The notes under the pieces are model-generated. The model worked only from the letters and a program-made list of their open reading frames with translations. It ran no database searches and was not told where the DNA came from. 59,947 bases of DNA. Origin: Aquisalimonas sp. GTDB taxonomy: Bacteria; Pseudomonadota; Gammaproteobacteria; Nitrococcales; Aquisalimonadaceae. How positions within the stretch are numbered: the stretch's first letter is position 1; every line of letters starts with the position of its first letter. Made by a program: the position numbers and the translations under genes. This document shows positions 1-9,622 of this stretch, piece by piece. The stretch spans positions 1 to 59,947 of the forward strand of contig NZ_SKOG01000223.1 in assembly GCF_007120195.1 (NCBI RefSeq), written 5' to 3'.

Positions 1-143
1 ACGTCACACTCCCCCTCCATGCCGGCCGCACCAAGCCCCCCGCAGGAGCCTCTCACCGGCTTATTCCCCAGGATGACGCCGATGGCCATACCGGCGAACA
101 AGAGTCCGAACAGGACAACCGTTACGAGTACGGTGGTAACCAT
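1..143 (-). CDS. nqrM: NqrM, Nqr maturation protein (3' end outside window)
   Basis: This is the first 47 residues of a small protein with an N-terminal membrane helix followed by SCGGLG and a further Cys about ten residues on. That cysteine pattern is characteristic of NqrM (DUF539), which is needed to deliver iron to the Fe site between NqrD and NqrE during Na+-NQR assembly. Its ATG overlaps the apbE stop codon by one base (TGATG), so it is the last visible gene of the nqr operon and probably translationally coupled. The C-terminus lies beyond the window edge. Position, size and motif all agree with the usual nqrF-apbE-nqrM order. Confidence 0.88.
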   Translation of the reverse strand, partial: MVTTVLVTVVLFGLLFAGMAIGVILGNKPVRGSCGGLGAAGMEGECD

Positions 144-1183
144 CAGTCAGTCTCCTCGTCGACATAAGGGGCGAACGCCGGTGTCATCCGTTCCTCGACC
201 GTGTCGTCGTCCCGTACCAGCAACAATACTGCCACATCCTGCTCGCGCGCAAACGCGTAGCCCGCCTCCGGGCCCAATGCCATGATCGCCGTGGCCAGGC
301 CATCTGCCTCCTTGGCGTTGTCGTGGAGCACGGTAACCGAGACAAGCTCCTGCGGTGTGGGATAGCCGGTACGGGGATCAATGGTGTGGGAGAACTCGCG
401 ATCCCCCTCACGGAAGAATTGGCGGTAGCTTCCGGAGGTGGCCACTGCCTTGTCGCCGGGCTGGATGACGCTTTGGATCGCCCGCTCCCCCGGGACGGGT
501 CGTTCGATGGCGATGCGCCACCGCTCGCCGTCCGGCTTGCGCCCCCGCACCCGCATGTCCCCGCCGATATCCACCAGGTAGGCGGTGATGCCGCGCGTCT
601 CCAGGCGCTCAGCGATCAGGTCCGCCGCGTACCCCTTGGCGATGGAGGACAGATCCAGGTAGACGCCACCGGGCTGGGTGAGCGCGCGGGTGTCCCTGTC
701 CAGCGCCAGTTGCTGCCAGCCGACCCGCGCCCGGGCCGCCTCGATGGCATCCTCCGCCGGTGCCTCGCTGCGGGGGCCGTCCGGCCCGAAGCCCCATACG
801 TTGACCAGCGGGCCCACGGTGGGATCGTAGGCACCGTCGGTCTGCTCGGCCAATTCCTTCGCCGCGAGCAGCACCACGGTGAAATCCGGCGGCAGGGTGA
901 TGGACTCACCCGGCGCCGCCCGGTTGAACCGGCTGATGTGGGAGTCTTCCCGGTAGGTGCTCATCTGCGCGTTCACCCTCTCCAGCGCCGCCTCGATGTC
1001 CGCGCGCACAGCGGCAACGTCGTCTTCGCCCGGCGCCGCCACAAACTGCACCGACCAGGTGGTGCCCATGCTGGCGCCCGACAGGGTCTGGACCTGCGGG
1101 GGCTGCCCACACGCGACAGCCAGCAGACAAATGGCCGGCAGCAGCACGACGCGCAGGCCCCGCATGCACCAGCGCACGGCCAT
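143..1183 (-). CDS. apbE: FAD:protein FMN transferase ApbE, lipoprotein
   Basis: A protein of 346 residues that transfers FMN from FAD to a threonine of target flavoproteins, here presumably NqrB and NqrC. It opens with a lipoprotein signal ending in LAVAC (lipid-modified Cys25), so it should be anchored in the periplasm, where the FMN-bearing parts of NqrB and NqrC are exposed. The central region carries the ApbE landmarks YDPTVGPLVNVWGFG, DLSSIAKGYAAD and a DIGGD segment, and the C-terminal part has the HTIDPRTG motif. It begins one base after the nqrF stop and overlaps nqrM, which places it inside the nqr operon. Length and motifs are normal. Confidence 0.95.
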   Translation of the reverse strand: MAVRWCMRGLRVVLLPAICLLAVACGQPPQVQTLSGASMGTTWSVQFVAAPGEDDVAAVRADIEAALERVNAQMSTYREDSHISRFNRAAPGESITLPPDFTVVLLAAKELAEQTDGAYDPTVGPLVNVWGFGPDGPRSEAPAEDAIEAARARVGWQQLALDRDTRALTQPGGVYLDLSSIAKGYAADLIAERLETRGITAYLVDIGGDMRVRGRKPDGERWRIAIERPVPGERAIQSVIQPGDKAVATSGSYRQFFREGDREFSHTIDPRTGYPTPQELVSVTVLHDNAKEADGLATAIMALGPEAGYAFAREQDVAVLLLVRDDDTVEERMTPAFAPYVDEETD

Positions 1184-1184
1184 G

Positions 1185-2417
1185 TCAGCCTCCGAAATCG
1201 TCCAGGAGAATATTCTCTGGCTCCACGCCCAGATCCGTCAGCATCTTGATCGCTGAGGCATTCATGATCGGCGGGCCGCAGAGATAGTACTCGCAGTCCT
1301 CCGGCGCCGGGTGATCCTTTAGGTAGTTGTCATACAGCACCTGGTGGATGAAGCCGGTGAGGCCCTCCCAGTTGTCCTCCGGCAGCGGGTCGGACAGGGC
1401 CAGGTGCCAGGTGAAGTTGTCGTACTGCGCCGCCAGCCAGTCGAAGTCCTCCACGTAGAACGCCTCCCGATAGGAGCGCGCGCCATACCAGAAGGTAATC
1501 TTGCGGTCCGTCTTGATGCGCAGGAGCTGGTCGAAAATGTGCGAACGCATGGGGGCCATACCGGCCCCCCCACCAATGAACACCATTTCCGCGTCCGTAT
1601 CCTTGGCGAAGAACTCACCGAAGGGACCGAACACCGTGAGCTTGTCCCCTGGCTTGAGACTGAAGCAATAGGAGGACATCTTGCCCGGCGGAATGTCCTT
1701 GCTGGCACCCGGCGGCGGGGTGGCAATGCGGACATTGAACTTGAGGATGCCCCGTTCTTCCGGATAGTTGGCCATGGAATAGGCACGCACCAGTTCAGCG
1801 TCGCTCGAGCACTCCAGGTCGAACAGGTTCATCCGCTCCCAGTCCCCGCGGTATTCCTCGGGCACGTCGAAATCACGGAACTTCACATGGAACGGCGGGG
1901 CTTCCATCTGCACGAAGCCGCCGGCACGGAAATCCACTTCTTCTCCTTCCGGGAGCTTTAGCACCAGCTCCTTGATAAACGTCGCGACGTTGTCATTGGA
2001 AATCACCTCGCAGTCCCATTTCCGCACCTCGAAGAACTCCGGCGGCACCACGATCTTGAGGTCCCGCTTGACCGGCACCTGGCAGGACAGGCGATAACCC
2101 TCGCGGATCTCCTTGCGGGTAAAATGATCCTCTTCGGTGGGTAGAATGTCGCCGCCGCCCTCCAAGACCTGGCAACGGCACTGGCCGCACGTCCCCCCGC
2201 CGCCGCAGGCGGAGGACAGGAACACACCCTTGGCCGCCAGTGTGCCGAGCAGTTTTCCGCCGCTGGAGGTCTGCAGGCTCTTGTCGGGATCGTCGTTGAT
2301 TTCGATGCGCACATCGCCGCTGCTCACCAGGCGCGAGCGGGCGACCAGGATCACCAGCACCAGCGTCAGCACGACCGCGGTGAAGGTGGCTACCCCGAAC
2401 AGGATCTCGAAAATCAT
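1185..2417 (-). CDS. nqrF: Na+-translocating NADH-quinone reductase subunit F
   Basis: A protein of 410 residues forming the NADH-oxidising entry subunit of Na+-NQR. An N-terminal membrane helix (about residues 3-27) is followed by a ferredoxin-like domain whose 2Fe-2S ligands are Cys71, Cys77, Cys80 and Cys112 ([10 protein letters not shown] then SCQ). After that comes a ferredoxin-reductase domain with FAD-binding ([11 protein letters not shown]) and NADH-binding ([11 protein letters not shown], then CGPP near the C-terminus) motifs. Electrons go from NADH through FAD and 2Fe-2S to the membrane subunits. The ATG overlaps the nqrE stop (TGATG). The sequence is collinear with the Vibrio enzyme. 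Confidence 0.97.
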   Translation of the reverse strand: MIFEILFGVATFTAVVLTLVLVILVARSRLVSSGDVRIEINDDPDKSLQTSSGGKLLGTLAAKGVFLSSACGGGGTCGQCRCQVLEGGGDILPTEEDHFTRKEIREGYRLSCQVPVKRDLKIVVPPEFFEVRKWDCEVISNDNVATFIKELVLKLPEGEEVDFRAGGFVQMEAPPFHVKFRDFDVPEEYRGDWERMNLFDLECSSDAELVRAYSMANYPEERGILKFNVRIATPPPGASKDIPPGKMSSYCFSLKPGDKLTVFGPFGEFFAKDTDAEMVFIGGGAGMAPMRSHIFDQLLRIKTDRKITFWYGARSYREAFYVEDFDWLAAQYDNFTWHLALSDPLPEDNWEGLTGFIHQVLYDNYLKDHPAPEDCEYYLCGPPIMNASAIKMLTDLGVEPENILLDDFGG

Positions 2418-3037
2418 CAGAGCTGAACCCCGGCGAAGGACATGAAGCCCAGGGACATCAGCCCCACGACGATAAAGGTAATGCCCAGACCTTTGAGTCC
2501 GTCCGGCACATCGCTGTACTTGAGCTTCTCCCGGATGGCCGCCAGCAGCACGATGGCGAGCGCCCAGCCGACGCCTGCGCCGAAACCGAACACCACACTC
2601 TCACCGAAGCTGTAGTGGCGCTCCACCATGAACAGGCTGGCACCGAGAATGGCGCAGTTGACGGTGATCAACGGCAGAAAAATGCCCAGGGCGTTGTAGA
2701 GTGCGGGCACGTACTTATCCAGCGTCATCTCCAGGATCTGCACAATGGCGGCGATGACGCCGATGTAACAGAGCAGCCCCAGAAAGCGCATATCCAGGTT
2801 CTCCAGGGCGGCAATGCCGGTCCAGGCCAGCGCGCCTTCATCCAGCAGGTGCTGCAAGAGGAGGTTGTTCACAGGCACAGTGATGGTGAGTACCACGACC
2901 ACCGCTATACCCAGCCCAAGCGCCGTCTGCACCTTTTTGGAGATGGCCAGAAACGTGCACATACCCAGGAAGAAGGCAAGCGCCATGTTCTCCACGAACA
3001 CCGCGCGTATGAACAGGCTCAGGTAGTGCTCGAACAC
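2417..3037 (-). CDS. nqrE: Na+-translocating NADH-quinone reductase subunit E
   Basis: A polytopic membrane protein of 206 residues, one of the two RnfA/RnfE-like subunits. With NqrD it forms the six-helix pair that holds the intramembrane iron site. The motifs [16 protein letters not shown] and [17 protein letters not shown] are typical of NqrE. I place the start at a GTG (residues V-F-E-H-Y, matching the family's M-x-H-Y start) preceded by a GGGGAGGAG ribosome-binding site. The frame is open further upstream, but the extra residues would run back into nqrD. The stop overlaps the nqrF start. Confidence 0.95.
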   Translation of the reverse strand: MFEHYLSLFIRAVFVENMALAFFLGMCTFLAISKKVQTALGLGIAVVVVLTITVPVNNLLLQHLLDEGALAWTGIAALENLDMRFLGLLCYIGVIAAIVQILEMTLDKYVPALYNALGIFLPLITVNCAILGASLFMVERHYSFGESVVFGFGAGVGWALAIVLLAAIREKLKYSDVPDGLKGLGITFIVVGLMSLGFMSFAGVQL

Positions 3038-3053
3038 GGTCCGCTCCTCCCCG

Positions 3054-3722
3054 TCAGAACGCCTCACTGGTGCGCGAGTTCGGCGCAATCTTGAACGGCT
3101 GCTCCTCCACCTGCTCCGATTTCCAGGCGCGCAGCAGCCAGATGAAGCCGCCGATCAGGAAAAACGCGCTGGGCGGCAGCAGCATCAGGCCGTTGGTGTA
3201 ATACCAGCCGCCCTCGGTGACCGGCTGCAGAATTTCCACGCCCATCAGCGTGCCGGAGCCGAACAACTCGCGGCTGACACCCACGAACAGCAGCACCACG
3301 GAGTAGCCCAGGGCGTTGCCGAACCCGTCCACCGCTGAGAGAAACGGCGGGTTGTTCATGGCAAAGGCCTCGGCACGGCCGAGGATGATGCAGTTGGTGA
3401 TAATCAGGCCGACAAACACTGAGAGCTGCCGGCTGATGTCATAGGCATAGGCCTGGAGTACCTGATCGACCAGAATAACCAGCGAGGTAATGATGGTCAT
3501 CTGCACGATGATACGGATGTTGGCCGGCACATGCGTGCGGATGGCGCTGACGAAAAAGTTGGAGCAGGTGAGCACAAAGATCACCGCCAAGCACATGGTG
3601 ATGGTTGTCTGTAGCGTGGTGGTAATCGCCAGCGCCGAGCAGATGCCGAGGATCTGCAACGCGATGGGGTTGTTGTTAAAGATCGGCTGAAAGAAGACGT
3701 CCCTCGCCTTTGCTTCTGCCAT
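3054..3722 (-). CDS. nqrD: Na+-translocating NADH-quinone reductase subunit D
   Basis: A membrane subunit of 222 residues, homologous to NqrE but with opposite topology. It contains [15 protein letters not shown] near the N-terminus and the [12 protein letters not shown] helix with the conserved Cys that helps coordinate the intramembrane iron. The ATG chosen ([10 protein letters not shown]) lies 7-8 bases after a perfect AGGAGG and 10 bases after the nqrC stop; the frame stays open upstream only by reading into nqrC. It is part of the sodium-translocating core together with NqrB and NqrE. Confidence 0.95.
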   Translation of the reverse strand: MAEAKARDVFFQPIFNNNPIALQILGICSALAITTTLQTTITMCLAVIFVLTCSNFFVSAIRTHVPANIRIIVQMTIITSLVILVDQVLQAYAYDISRQLSVFVGLIITNCIILGRAEAFAMNNPPFLSAVDGFGNALGYSVVLLFVGVSRELFGSGTLMGVEILQPVTEGGWYYTNGLMLLPPSAFFLIGGFIWLLRAWKSEQVEEQPFKIAPNSRTSEAF

Positions 3723-3732
3723 GGTTACCTCC

Positions 3733-4530
3733 TCAAAGCGTCCTGGAACCCCGGGCGCCATTACGCTGGTACGCCTCGCGCATACGCTCCAGGTACGGAC
3801 CAAAGCCGGCCTCACTCACCCAGAAGCGCACCAGATGATTAACACCATTGGCCGTGAGCGTGGCGCCGGACAAGCCGTCGATCTTGTGCTCCTCATCCGG
3901 TTCGCCGTCACCCACGGCACCCTTTACCACCCGGATGGCCACCTCACCGTCCTCGTCGAACAACCGTTTGCCTTCCCAGTTCTGCTGCCAGCGCGGATTG
4001 TCGATTTCGCCTCCCAGCCCCGGCGTTTCTCCATGCTCGAAAAACCCGATGCCGGCCACGGTATTGGCGTCAGGCTCCAGGGCGAGGAATCCGTACATCG
4101 TGGACCACAGGCCGTAGCCATGAACCGGCAGGATGATGCGACGCACCTCGCCGTCCTCGCCCCGGGCCAGAAACACCTCCGCAACCTGGGCCTGGCGGCG
4201 AATGCCTGCCGGATCCGGGCTCACCGGTCGGCTGAGTTCCGGATCGCGGGCGGCCTGCCGCTGGTCGTAATCATCAGGCTTGTCCACGTACTCGCCGCTG
4301 TCGATATCCACAAAGCGGCGTTCGACGGTCTCAAACGCCGCGCGCACGTCCATGCCGGGCTCGTACAGGCCTGCGGCCTGAAGAACGTGGATCTGGCGGT
4401 ATTGCATGAAGTTCTCGTGCTGCAGCGGGCGCAGCCCGACAGCCGCTGTGGCGACCACCACCGCACACACCAGGCACACGAACAACGCCACCCGCAGGGT
4501 GTTGCCAATCGATTCCTTGTCCACGGCCAT
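3733..4530 (-). CDS. nqrC: Na+-translocating NADH-quinone reductase subunit C
   Basis: A protein of 265 residues with one N-terminal membrane helix (about residues 11-33) and a periplasmic FMN-binding domain. The flavinylation motif DGLSGATLT places the FMN-linked threonine at residue 224, next to the position known for the Vibrio protein (Thr225). The start MAVDKESIG aligns with family N-termini and sits four bases after the nqrB stop. ApbE, encoded downstream, is the likely flavinyl transferase. Confidence 0.96.
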   Translation of the reverse strand: MAVDKESIGNTLRVALFVCLVCAVVVATAAVGLRPLQHENFMQYRQIHVLQAAGLYEPGMDVRAAFETVERRFVDIDSGEYVDKPDDYDQRQAARDPELSRPVSPDPAGIRRQAQVAEVFLARGEDGEVRRIILPVHGYGLWSTMYGFLALEPDANTVAGIGFFEHGETPGLGGEIDNPRWQQNWEGKRLFDEDGEVAIRVVKGAVGDGEPDEEHKIDGLSGATLTANGVNHLVRFWVSEAGFGPYLERMREAYQRNGARGSRTL

Positions 4531-4534
4531 AACG

Positions 4535-5776
4535 CTAACCCTCCCTTCGCCGCATGCGCCGCCGGATGTTGGCCTGCACCACGAAGTGGTCAATCAACGG
4601 CGCACAGAGATTGGCGAACAGAATCGCCAGCATCACGCCCTCCGGGAACGCCGGGTTCACCACCCGGATCAGCACCACCATGACGCCGATCAGCGCCCCG
4701 AAAATCCATTTGCCGGCATTGGTCATGGAAGCCGATACCGGGTCTGTGGCCATGAACACCAGGCCGAAGGCAAACCCGCCCAGGGTGAGGTGCCAGTACC
4801 AGGGCATCTCGAACATGGGGTTCGTGTCGCTGCCGATGATGTTCAACGGCACCACCATTGCCACCATGCCCAGGAACACACCCAGCATGATGCGCCAGGA
4901 GGCGATCTTGGTGACCAGCAGCACCACGGCCCCCAGAGCAATCAGCAGTGTCGAGGTCTCGCCGATGGAACCCTGGATACCGCCCAGGGAGGTCTGCATC
5001 CAGGTCAGATCCACACCATTGACGCTCGCGGCAGGCTCCGTCAGCCCGACGGAGTAGTCGATTTCCCCCGCTGCGGCCAGGGCCAGGGGTGTGGCGCCGG
5101 AGAAACCATCCACCGCGGTCCATACCGCGTCGCCGGACATTTGCGCGGGATAGGCGAAAAACAAAAACGCGCGCCCCACCAGGGCCGGATTGAGGAAGTT
5201 CTTGCCGGTACCGCCGAAGATCTCCTTGCCCACGACCACACCGAAGCTGATGCCCACGAATACCATCCACAGCGGGATGGTGGGCGGCAGAATCAGGGTG
5301 AACAGGATGCCGGTGACGAAAAAGCCCTCGTTGACCTCGTGCCCGCGCTTCCACGCGAACAGCCCTTCCCAGATGAAGCCGCCCAGGTAGGTGACGATGA
5401 AGATGGGCACGTAGAATACGGCGCCGTGGAGAAAATTGGCGGCCGCGCTGGTGTAATTGAAGCCGGTGAACAGCATCACGACGTCGGTGCGCCAGCCGGG
5501 GATGGGATCGTAGCCGAACTCGGTGATCTGCAGGTTGGCCTGGTAGCCGGTGTTGTACATGCCCAGAAGCAGCGCCGGCAGGGCCGCGAACCAGACCGTC
5601 ATCATTACCCGCTTGAGGTCGATGCCGTCACGCACGTGGGCGCTGGTGCGGGTGGTGTTGGAGGGGCTGTACAGCATGGTATCGAACATCTCGTAGAAGA
5701 CGTAATACCGCTGCAGCCTCCCGCCTTCGTGGAAGTGCGGGGCGATCCGATCATCGATGAACTTCCTCAGCCCCAC
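4535..5776 (-). CDS. nqrB: Na+-translocating NADH-quinone reductase subunit B
   Basis: A protein of 413 residues, the large membrane subunit that carries riboflavin and a covalent FMN and forms the sodium path. The motif DGFSGATPLA puts the FMN-bearing threonine at residue 229. About ten membrane helices are apparent. The start is a GTG immediately after the nqrA stop (one-base gap). Length matches the family, and no key residue is missing. Confidence 0.96.
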   Translation of the reverse strand: MGLRKFIDDRIAPHFHEGGRLQRYYVFYEMFDTMLYSPSNTTRTSAHVRDGIDLKRVMMTVWFAALPALLLGMYNTGYQANLQITEFGYDPIPGWRTDVVMLFTGFNYTSAAANFLHGAVFYVPIFIVTYLGGFIWEGLFAWKRGHEVNEGFFVTGILFTLILPPTIPLWMVFVGISFGVVVGKEIFGGTGKNFLNPALVGRAFLFFAYPAQMSGDAVWTAVDGFSGATPLALAAAGEIDYSVGLTEPAASVNGVDLTWMQTSLGGIQGSIGETSTLLIALGAVVLLVTKIASWRIMLGVFLGMVAMVVPLNIIGSDTNPMFEMPWYWHLTLGGFAFGLVFMATDPVSASMTNAGKWIFGALIGVMVVLIRVVNPAFPEGVMLAILFANLCAPLIDHFVVQANIRRRMRRREG

Positions 5777-5777
5777 C

Positions 5778-7124
5778 TCAGCCCTCCACTTCGATGCGCG
5801 TCAGGTTGTCCCGCAGGATCGGGCCGTACTCGTACTTGCCCACGCAGACGTAGGTGCATAACGCCAGGTCTTCTTCCACCAGTTCCAGCGCCCCCAGGGC
5901 CTGGGCCATCTCCGTATCGCCCACAACCAGGTAGCGCAGGAGCTGCGTGGGCAGGATGTCGAGCGGCATCACTTCCTCATACTGGCCCAGTGGCACCATG
6001 GCACGCTCGCTACCGTTGGTGGTGGTGGTGAAGTTGAACCGCTTCCACGGCATAAGCCGCGACAGGTAGATGTTCAACTTCGAATGCCGCTCGATGCCGG
6101 GTGACAGGTATCCCAGCAACTTGCGCTCGTGGCCTTCGCGCAACACCGTGACCTGATTCGCCAGCCGACCCAGGAAAGCCGTGGGCCCCTTGCCGCGATG
6201 CCCGTTGAAGACCGAACCGGAGATGATCCGATTCTCGCCCGGTTCCAGCTCGCCGGCGGCCAGATCGTCCAGGGAGGCACCCACGCGGGTGCGCACCAGC
6301 CGCGGCTGCCTGACCTGCGGCCCGGCCAGCGCGACAACCCGGTCCGTGTAGAGCCGGCCGCTGGTGAACAGCCGGCCCATGGCAATCACCTGCTGGTAGC
6401 CCACCACCCACACCGTGCGGTTCATGTCCACTGGGTACAGGAAATGGATATGGGTGCCGGGGTTGCCCGCGGGATGCGGGCCGGCGAATGACTCCTCGCG
6501 GACCTGGTCGCTCGCGAAGGACGGCAGCGTCGAACCGGCGGCGCGGCAGACCCACACGGGGCCGTCGGTCAGGCGGCTGAGAACGGTCAGGCCATCACGG
6601 AAGGCACGCAGCTCCTCGCCGATGATGATATCAGGACTGGCGGCCAGCGGATTGGTGTCCATGGCCGGCACGAAGATCGCGTGCGGGGCGGAACCAGGCG
6701 TCGGAACCTTACCGAAGGGACGCGTGCGAATTGCCGTCCATTCGCCGGAGGCGATCAGTTGATCTTGCACCGTGCCCCGGTCAAGACGCGCCAGGGTCGC
6801 GGCGTTGTGCGCGGTAAACGGCTCCTCGCCCTCGCCCCCGGCGAGGTCGATCACCACCGACAGCAGCACCCGTCGCTCGCCGCGGTGGATGGCACTGACC
6901 CGACCCGCTGCAGGCGCGGTGTAGCGGACGCCTTCGACCTTCTTGTCTTCGAACAAGCCCTGCCCGCGCCGCACCTGATCGCCCTCCTGGACAAACATGG
7001 TTGGCTTCAATCCGGGATAGTCGGCCCCAAGCAATGCGACGGAGCGTACCTTCCGACCCCGTTCAATCTCTTGGCGCGGCGTACCGGCAATCGGTAAGTC
7101 AAGACCCCGCCTGATTCTGATCAT
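5778..7124 (-). CDS. nqrA: Na+-translocating NADH-quinone reductase subunit A
   Basis: A soluble quinone-binding-side subunit of 448 residues with the typical N-terminus MIRIRRGLDLPIAG and a barrel-sandwich/RnfC-like architecture. It is the first gene of the minus-strand nqr operon. The same frame stays open for about 250 further codons upstream, but nothing there resembles the family, so the ATG at 7124 is chosen. A roughly 430-base spacer separates it from the divergent CBS gene and must hold the operon promoter. Confidence 0.96.
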   Translation of the reverse strand: MIRIRRGLDLPIAGTPRQEIERGRKVRSVALLGADYPGLKPTMFVQEGDQVRRGQGLFEDKKVEGVRYTAPAAGRVSAIHRGERRVLLSVVIDLAGGEGEEPFTAHNAATLARLDRGTVQDQLIASGEWTAIRTRPFGKVPTPGSAPHAIFVPAMDTNPLAASPDIIIGEELRAFRDGLTVLSRLTDGPVWVCRAAGSTLPSFASDQVREESFAGPHPAGNPGTHIHFLYPVDMNRTVWVVGYQQVIAMGRLFTSGRLYTDRVVALAGPQVRQPRLVRTRVGASLDDLAAGELEPGENRIISGSVFNGHRGKGPTAFLGRLANQVTVLREGHERKLLGYLSPGIERHSKLNIYLSRLMPWKRFNFTTTTNGSERAMVPLGQYEEVMPLDILPTQLLRYLVVGDTEMAQALGALELVEEDLALCTYVCVGKYEYGPILRDNLTRIEVEG

Positions 7125-7557
7125 GGTGTTCGCCCAAGGCGTAATCGCCTGGGCAGAGAGCTCTCTGGACGACTGGAAAACTTCAGGCTGGCGGCACTCG
7201 AGGCGCTTGTTGACGCCGCTGTGAACCACCGATAAACGACAAAATTGCGCGTTGCTCCTCCCTGGTCGCGCAGCACACCGCCGGGGCACCGGCACGGCGA
7301 ATGAACTGCCTGGCGTTGAGAAGCCGCTGAGCGATTTCTCGCGACCACGACCACGACCGCGATGAATAACTCGCGCGCCCTGACAGAAAGTATTGCCGTA
7401 AGATGCCGCTGTTACCAGTGTAAACCGTTCTGGCGCCGCGCAAAGGTTCGGGTCATACGCGGCCGAGACGGCCCGCACCACCTGAACTATGCTTTCCGAG
7501 AGCGCACAACGAGAGTGACCACCAACGAAAACTCGCCTGTGAAGGGAGGACAATCCA
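7125..7557. other. Divergent intergenic region between nqrA and CBS gene
   Basis: About 430 bases with no convincing gene. It separates the minus-strand nqr operon from the plus-strand CBS-domain gene, so promoters for both should lie here. A short run of repeated CCACGA units occurs around 7344-7358. I do not see an unambiguous -35/-10 pair or a riboswitch fold. Confidence 0.5.
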
Positions 7558-8025
7558 ATGGAGACACCTTTGACGGTCGTCCTGGAGGAAAAAGCGCGGC
7601 TTCTGGCAAGCAAGGGTGCCACCCTGTATAGCGTGTCACCGGACACCCCGGCCTCTGATGCCATCCGCATCATGTGTGACGGCAACGTCGGCTGCGTGCT
7701 GGTCCTCGAGGACGGCAAACTGGCCGGTATCTTCTCCGAACGCGACGTGATGCGCCGCATCGCCGACGCCGGCGTACCGCCGGCGTCGGCGCCGGTGCGC
7801 GACTTCATGACCACGAAGCTTTTCACTGTGCAGCCCTCCATCACGGTGGAGGAGGCGCTCGTCCATTGCACCGATCAGCGCGTCCGGCACCTGCCGGTTA
7901 CGGAGGACGGAGAACTCCTGGGCCTGCTGTCCATCGGCGACCTGGTGCGCTTCGTGGTGCAGGACAAGGACCGCGACATCGCCGATCTCGTCGATTACAT
8001 CCACGGGCATCAGATCCAGATCTGA
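7558..8025 (+). CDS. CBS-domain pair protein
   Basis: A protein of 155 residues made of two CBS motifs (about residues 18-75 and 85-145), with the typical LAGIFSERDVMRRIA and LGLLSIGDLVRFVV endings. Stand-alone CBS pairs usually bind adenosine ligands (AMP, ATP, SAM) and act as sensors for partner proteins; the partner here is unknown. The start follows an AGGGAGGA ribosome-binding site. It is divergent from nqrA, which may reflect shared energy-state regulation, but that is only inference. Confidence 0.85.
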   Translation: METPLTVVLEEKARLLASKGATLYSVSPDTPASDAIRIMCDGNVGCVLVLEDGKLAGIFSERDVMRRIADAGVPPASAPVRDFMTTKLFTVQPSITVEEALVHCTDQRVRHLPVTEDGELLGLLSIGDLVRFVVQDKDRDIADLVDYIHGHQIQI

Positions 8026-8136
8026 ACGCCAACCCGGCAAGGTAAGGCACCAGCTTCCGCACTTTCGGGGGCGATGCGTTGGCGCGTGTGCGCTCGGGGT
8101 AGCCTTGATGGCGTCCAGTGGACGCGGAACACATCC

Positions 8137-8616
8137 ATGACGGACATTGACTCGGACACACTACGCAAAAGCCTGGGCGCCTTCGCCACGGGGGTCACCG
8201 TTGTGACCGCTCGTGACCCGGCCGGCAACGCCGTCGGCATGACTGTCAACAGCTTCACCGCGGTGTCCCTGGAACCACCGCTGGTGCTGTGGAGCGTGGC
8301 TCGCGGCGTCGGCCCCGTTGACGCGTTTAGCACCGCCAGCCATTATGCCGTCCACGTGCTACACGCCGACCAGGAAGCCCTTGCCGACCACTTCGCGCGG
8401 GACCGGGACGACAAGTTCGCCGACATCCCCTTCACCAACGGCATCGCCGGGCTACCCCTGCTGGACGATTTTACCGCCCGCTTCCAGTGCCGGGTGGAGC
8501 AGCGCCTCGACGGCGGCGATCATGTCATGCTGCTCGGGCGGGTGCTGGCGCTGGACCACCGGCCGGGTGAACCACTCATCTTTCATGCGGGTGGTTACCG
8601 GCGGCTCTCGATCTAG
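8137..8616 (+). CDS. Flavin reductase-like domain protein
   Basis: A protein of 159 residues with the flavin reductase-like (split-barrel FMN-binding) fold. It shows LRKSLGAFATGVTVVT at the N-terminus, GMTVNSFTAVSLEPPLVLWSV for FMN phosphate binding, and a C-terminal GDHVMLLGRV...L.FHAGGYRRL segment. Such proteins reduce FMN or FAD with NAD(P)H to feed a monooxygenase or another acceptor. No monooxygenase gene is adjacent. The start is the internal ATG (MTDIDSD) that matches family N-termini. With nqr, apbE and the RibA-like gene nearby, the region has a flavin theme. Confidence 0.85.
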   Translation: MTDIDSDTLRKSLGAFATGVTVVTARDPAGNAVGMTVNSFTAVSLEPPLVLWSVARGVGPVDAFSTASHYAVHVLHADQEALADHFARDRDDKFADIPFTNGIAGLPLLDDFTARFQCRVEQRLDGGDHVMLLGRVLALDHRPGEPLIFHAGGYRRLSI

Positions 8617-8664
8617 TGTCCTGTAACCCCTGACCCACACGCTTCACCGACGCATGACCTGAAT

Positions 8665-9057
8665 CTACCGACCCGCGAGCAGGCTTTGGGGGTTTTCGAT
8701 GGGCTGGTACTCACTCAACCGTGACAGCCCCACGACGCAACGGACGATTGTCCAGATCATCAGCGCCAGCAAGATGAGGAAACCCACACCGATAACGGAC
8801 AACACCACCCCCAGCAGGCCCACCGCCAGGGAAAGCCAGAAGGTGCGAATCTGAAAGGTATAATGGGACTGCACCCATTCCGGAGCGCTATTCCGGTTCA
8901 CGTAGGCGAACACCACGCCGATGAGCGTCGTAATGCCGCTGGTGAGAAACCCGACAAGATAGAGAATGTAGACAACCATGGGGATTTGCCGAAGATTACT
9001 CGCTACGGTTGTCTGAGATTCGTCGCTGCCACGCGTGGCGGGCTTATGTTCGCTCAT
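8665..9057 (-). CDS. DUF4870-type small membrane protein
   Basis: A protein of 130 residues with a short polar N-terminus and about three membrane helices (residues ~30-55, ~75-98, ~100-120). The pattern VVYILYLVGF...GVVFAYVNR...W.QSHYTFQIRTFW resembles DUF4870/TM2-like proteins, whose function is not established. The ATG at 9057 (MSEHKP) was preferred to upstream starts because the hydrophobic family core begins shortly after it. It is convergent with the flavin reductase gene. Confidence 0.75.
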   Translation of the reverse strand: MSEHKPATRGSDESQTTVASNLRQIPMVVYILYLVGFLTSGITTLIGVVFAYVNRNSAPEWVQSHYTFQIRTFWLSLAVGLLGVVLSVIGVGFLILLALMIWTIVRCVVGLSRLSEYQPIENPQSLLAGR

Positions 9058-9622
9058 GGACTCGTGCCTCCTGCATCGCGGATGCGTCAAGGCAGCGATT
9101 GTTGCAGGGCGGCGTCCAAACGCCAAGCCCGACCGAACGCGCCCTTCGGTTCAGGCGTTGCCCTGGTGTCCTGTGGAACCACGCCCCTGGCCGATGCACG
9201 CGCCGGCTCGCTGGAATGCATCGGGGCATTGCCGTTGCAGCGCCTGCGAGGCTCCGGGGCTGGCGAACCGACTGGATGCCGCGCAACGCGTCGCGACCGC
9301 GCTGGAGGACCTCCCTTGAACACCCACGCAGGCGCCGAGTGGCTCGCCCGGCGTGAATCGCCGGATCAAATGGCCCGGCCGGCTGCACTGCTACCGCCCC
9401 TGATGGCGTGGGTGCCCGCGGCCCGGCAACAGGCGCCGGCGCAACAGCGCCGGGGGCAGGGGCTGCAGCGTCGACCGGCTTCGGTTCGAAACTAACGCCG
9501 CGCTCAGGTGATAGCGATTGGCGCATATCCCCCGGCCAGTCACATGACGGAAACGGCCTGATTTCGTGGCACTATGTCCACCTGGGGTCTGGGTAGACTT
9601 GCACACGTATTGGACAGCGCAT
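9058..9622. other. Intergenic region, no gene recognised
   Basis: About 565 GC-rich bases between the DUF4870-type gene (minus) and the RibA-like gene (plus). Open frames exist on both strands but show proline/arginine/alanine-rich translations without family features. Promoters for the two divergent genes are expected here. I see no FMN-riboswitch-like conserved core before the RibA-like gene. Confidence 0.4.

Noticed and set aside
323-1249. Long plus-strand open frame opposite apbE (308 codons)
   Set aside because: It lies antisense to a well-recognised apbE gene, and its translation is Gly/Arg/His-rich with no family features; it is a by-product of high GC.
4406-6031. 541-codon plus-strand frame across nqrB and nqrC
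   Set aside because: It is completely antisense to nqrC/nqrB/nqrA and shows the usual His/Gln-rich translation of the opposite strand of GC-rich genes.
7125-7871. Extension of the nqrA frame 250 codons upstream
   Set aside because: The family N-terminus MIRIRRGLDLP begins at 7124. The upstream part overlaps the CBS gene and has no similarity to anything known.
9566-9622. Upstream in-frame ATG for the RibA-like protein
   Set aside because: The extra 19 residues show no similarity to family N-termini; the ATG at 9623 gives the expected start.
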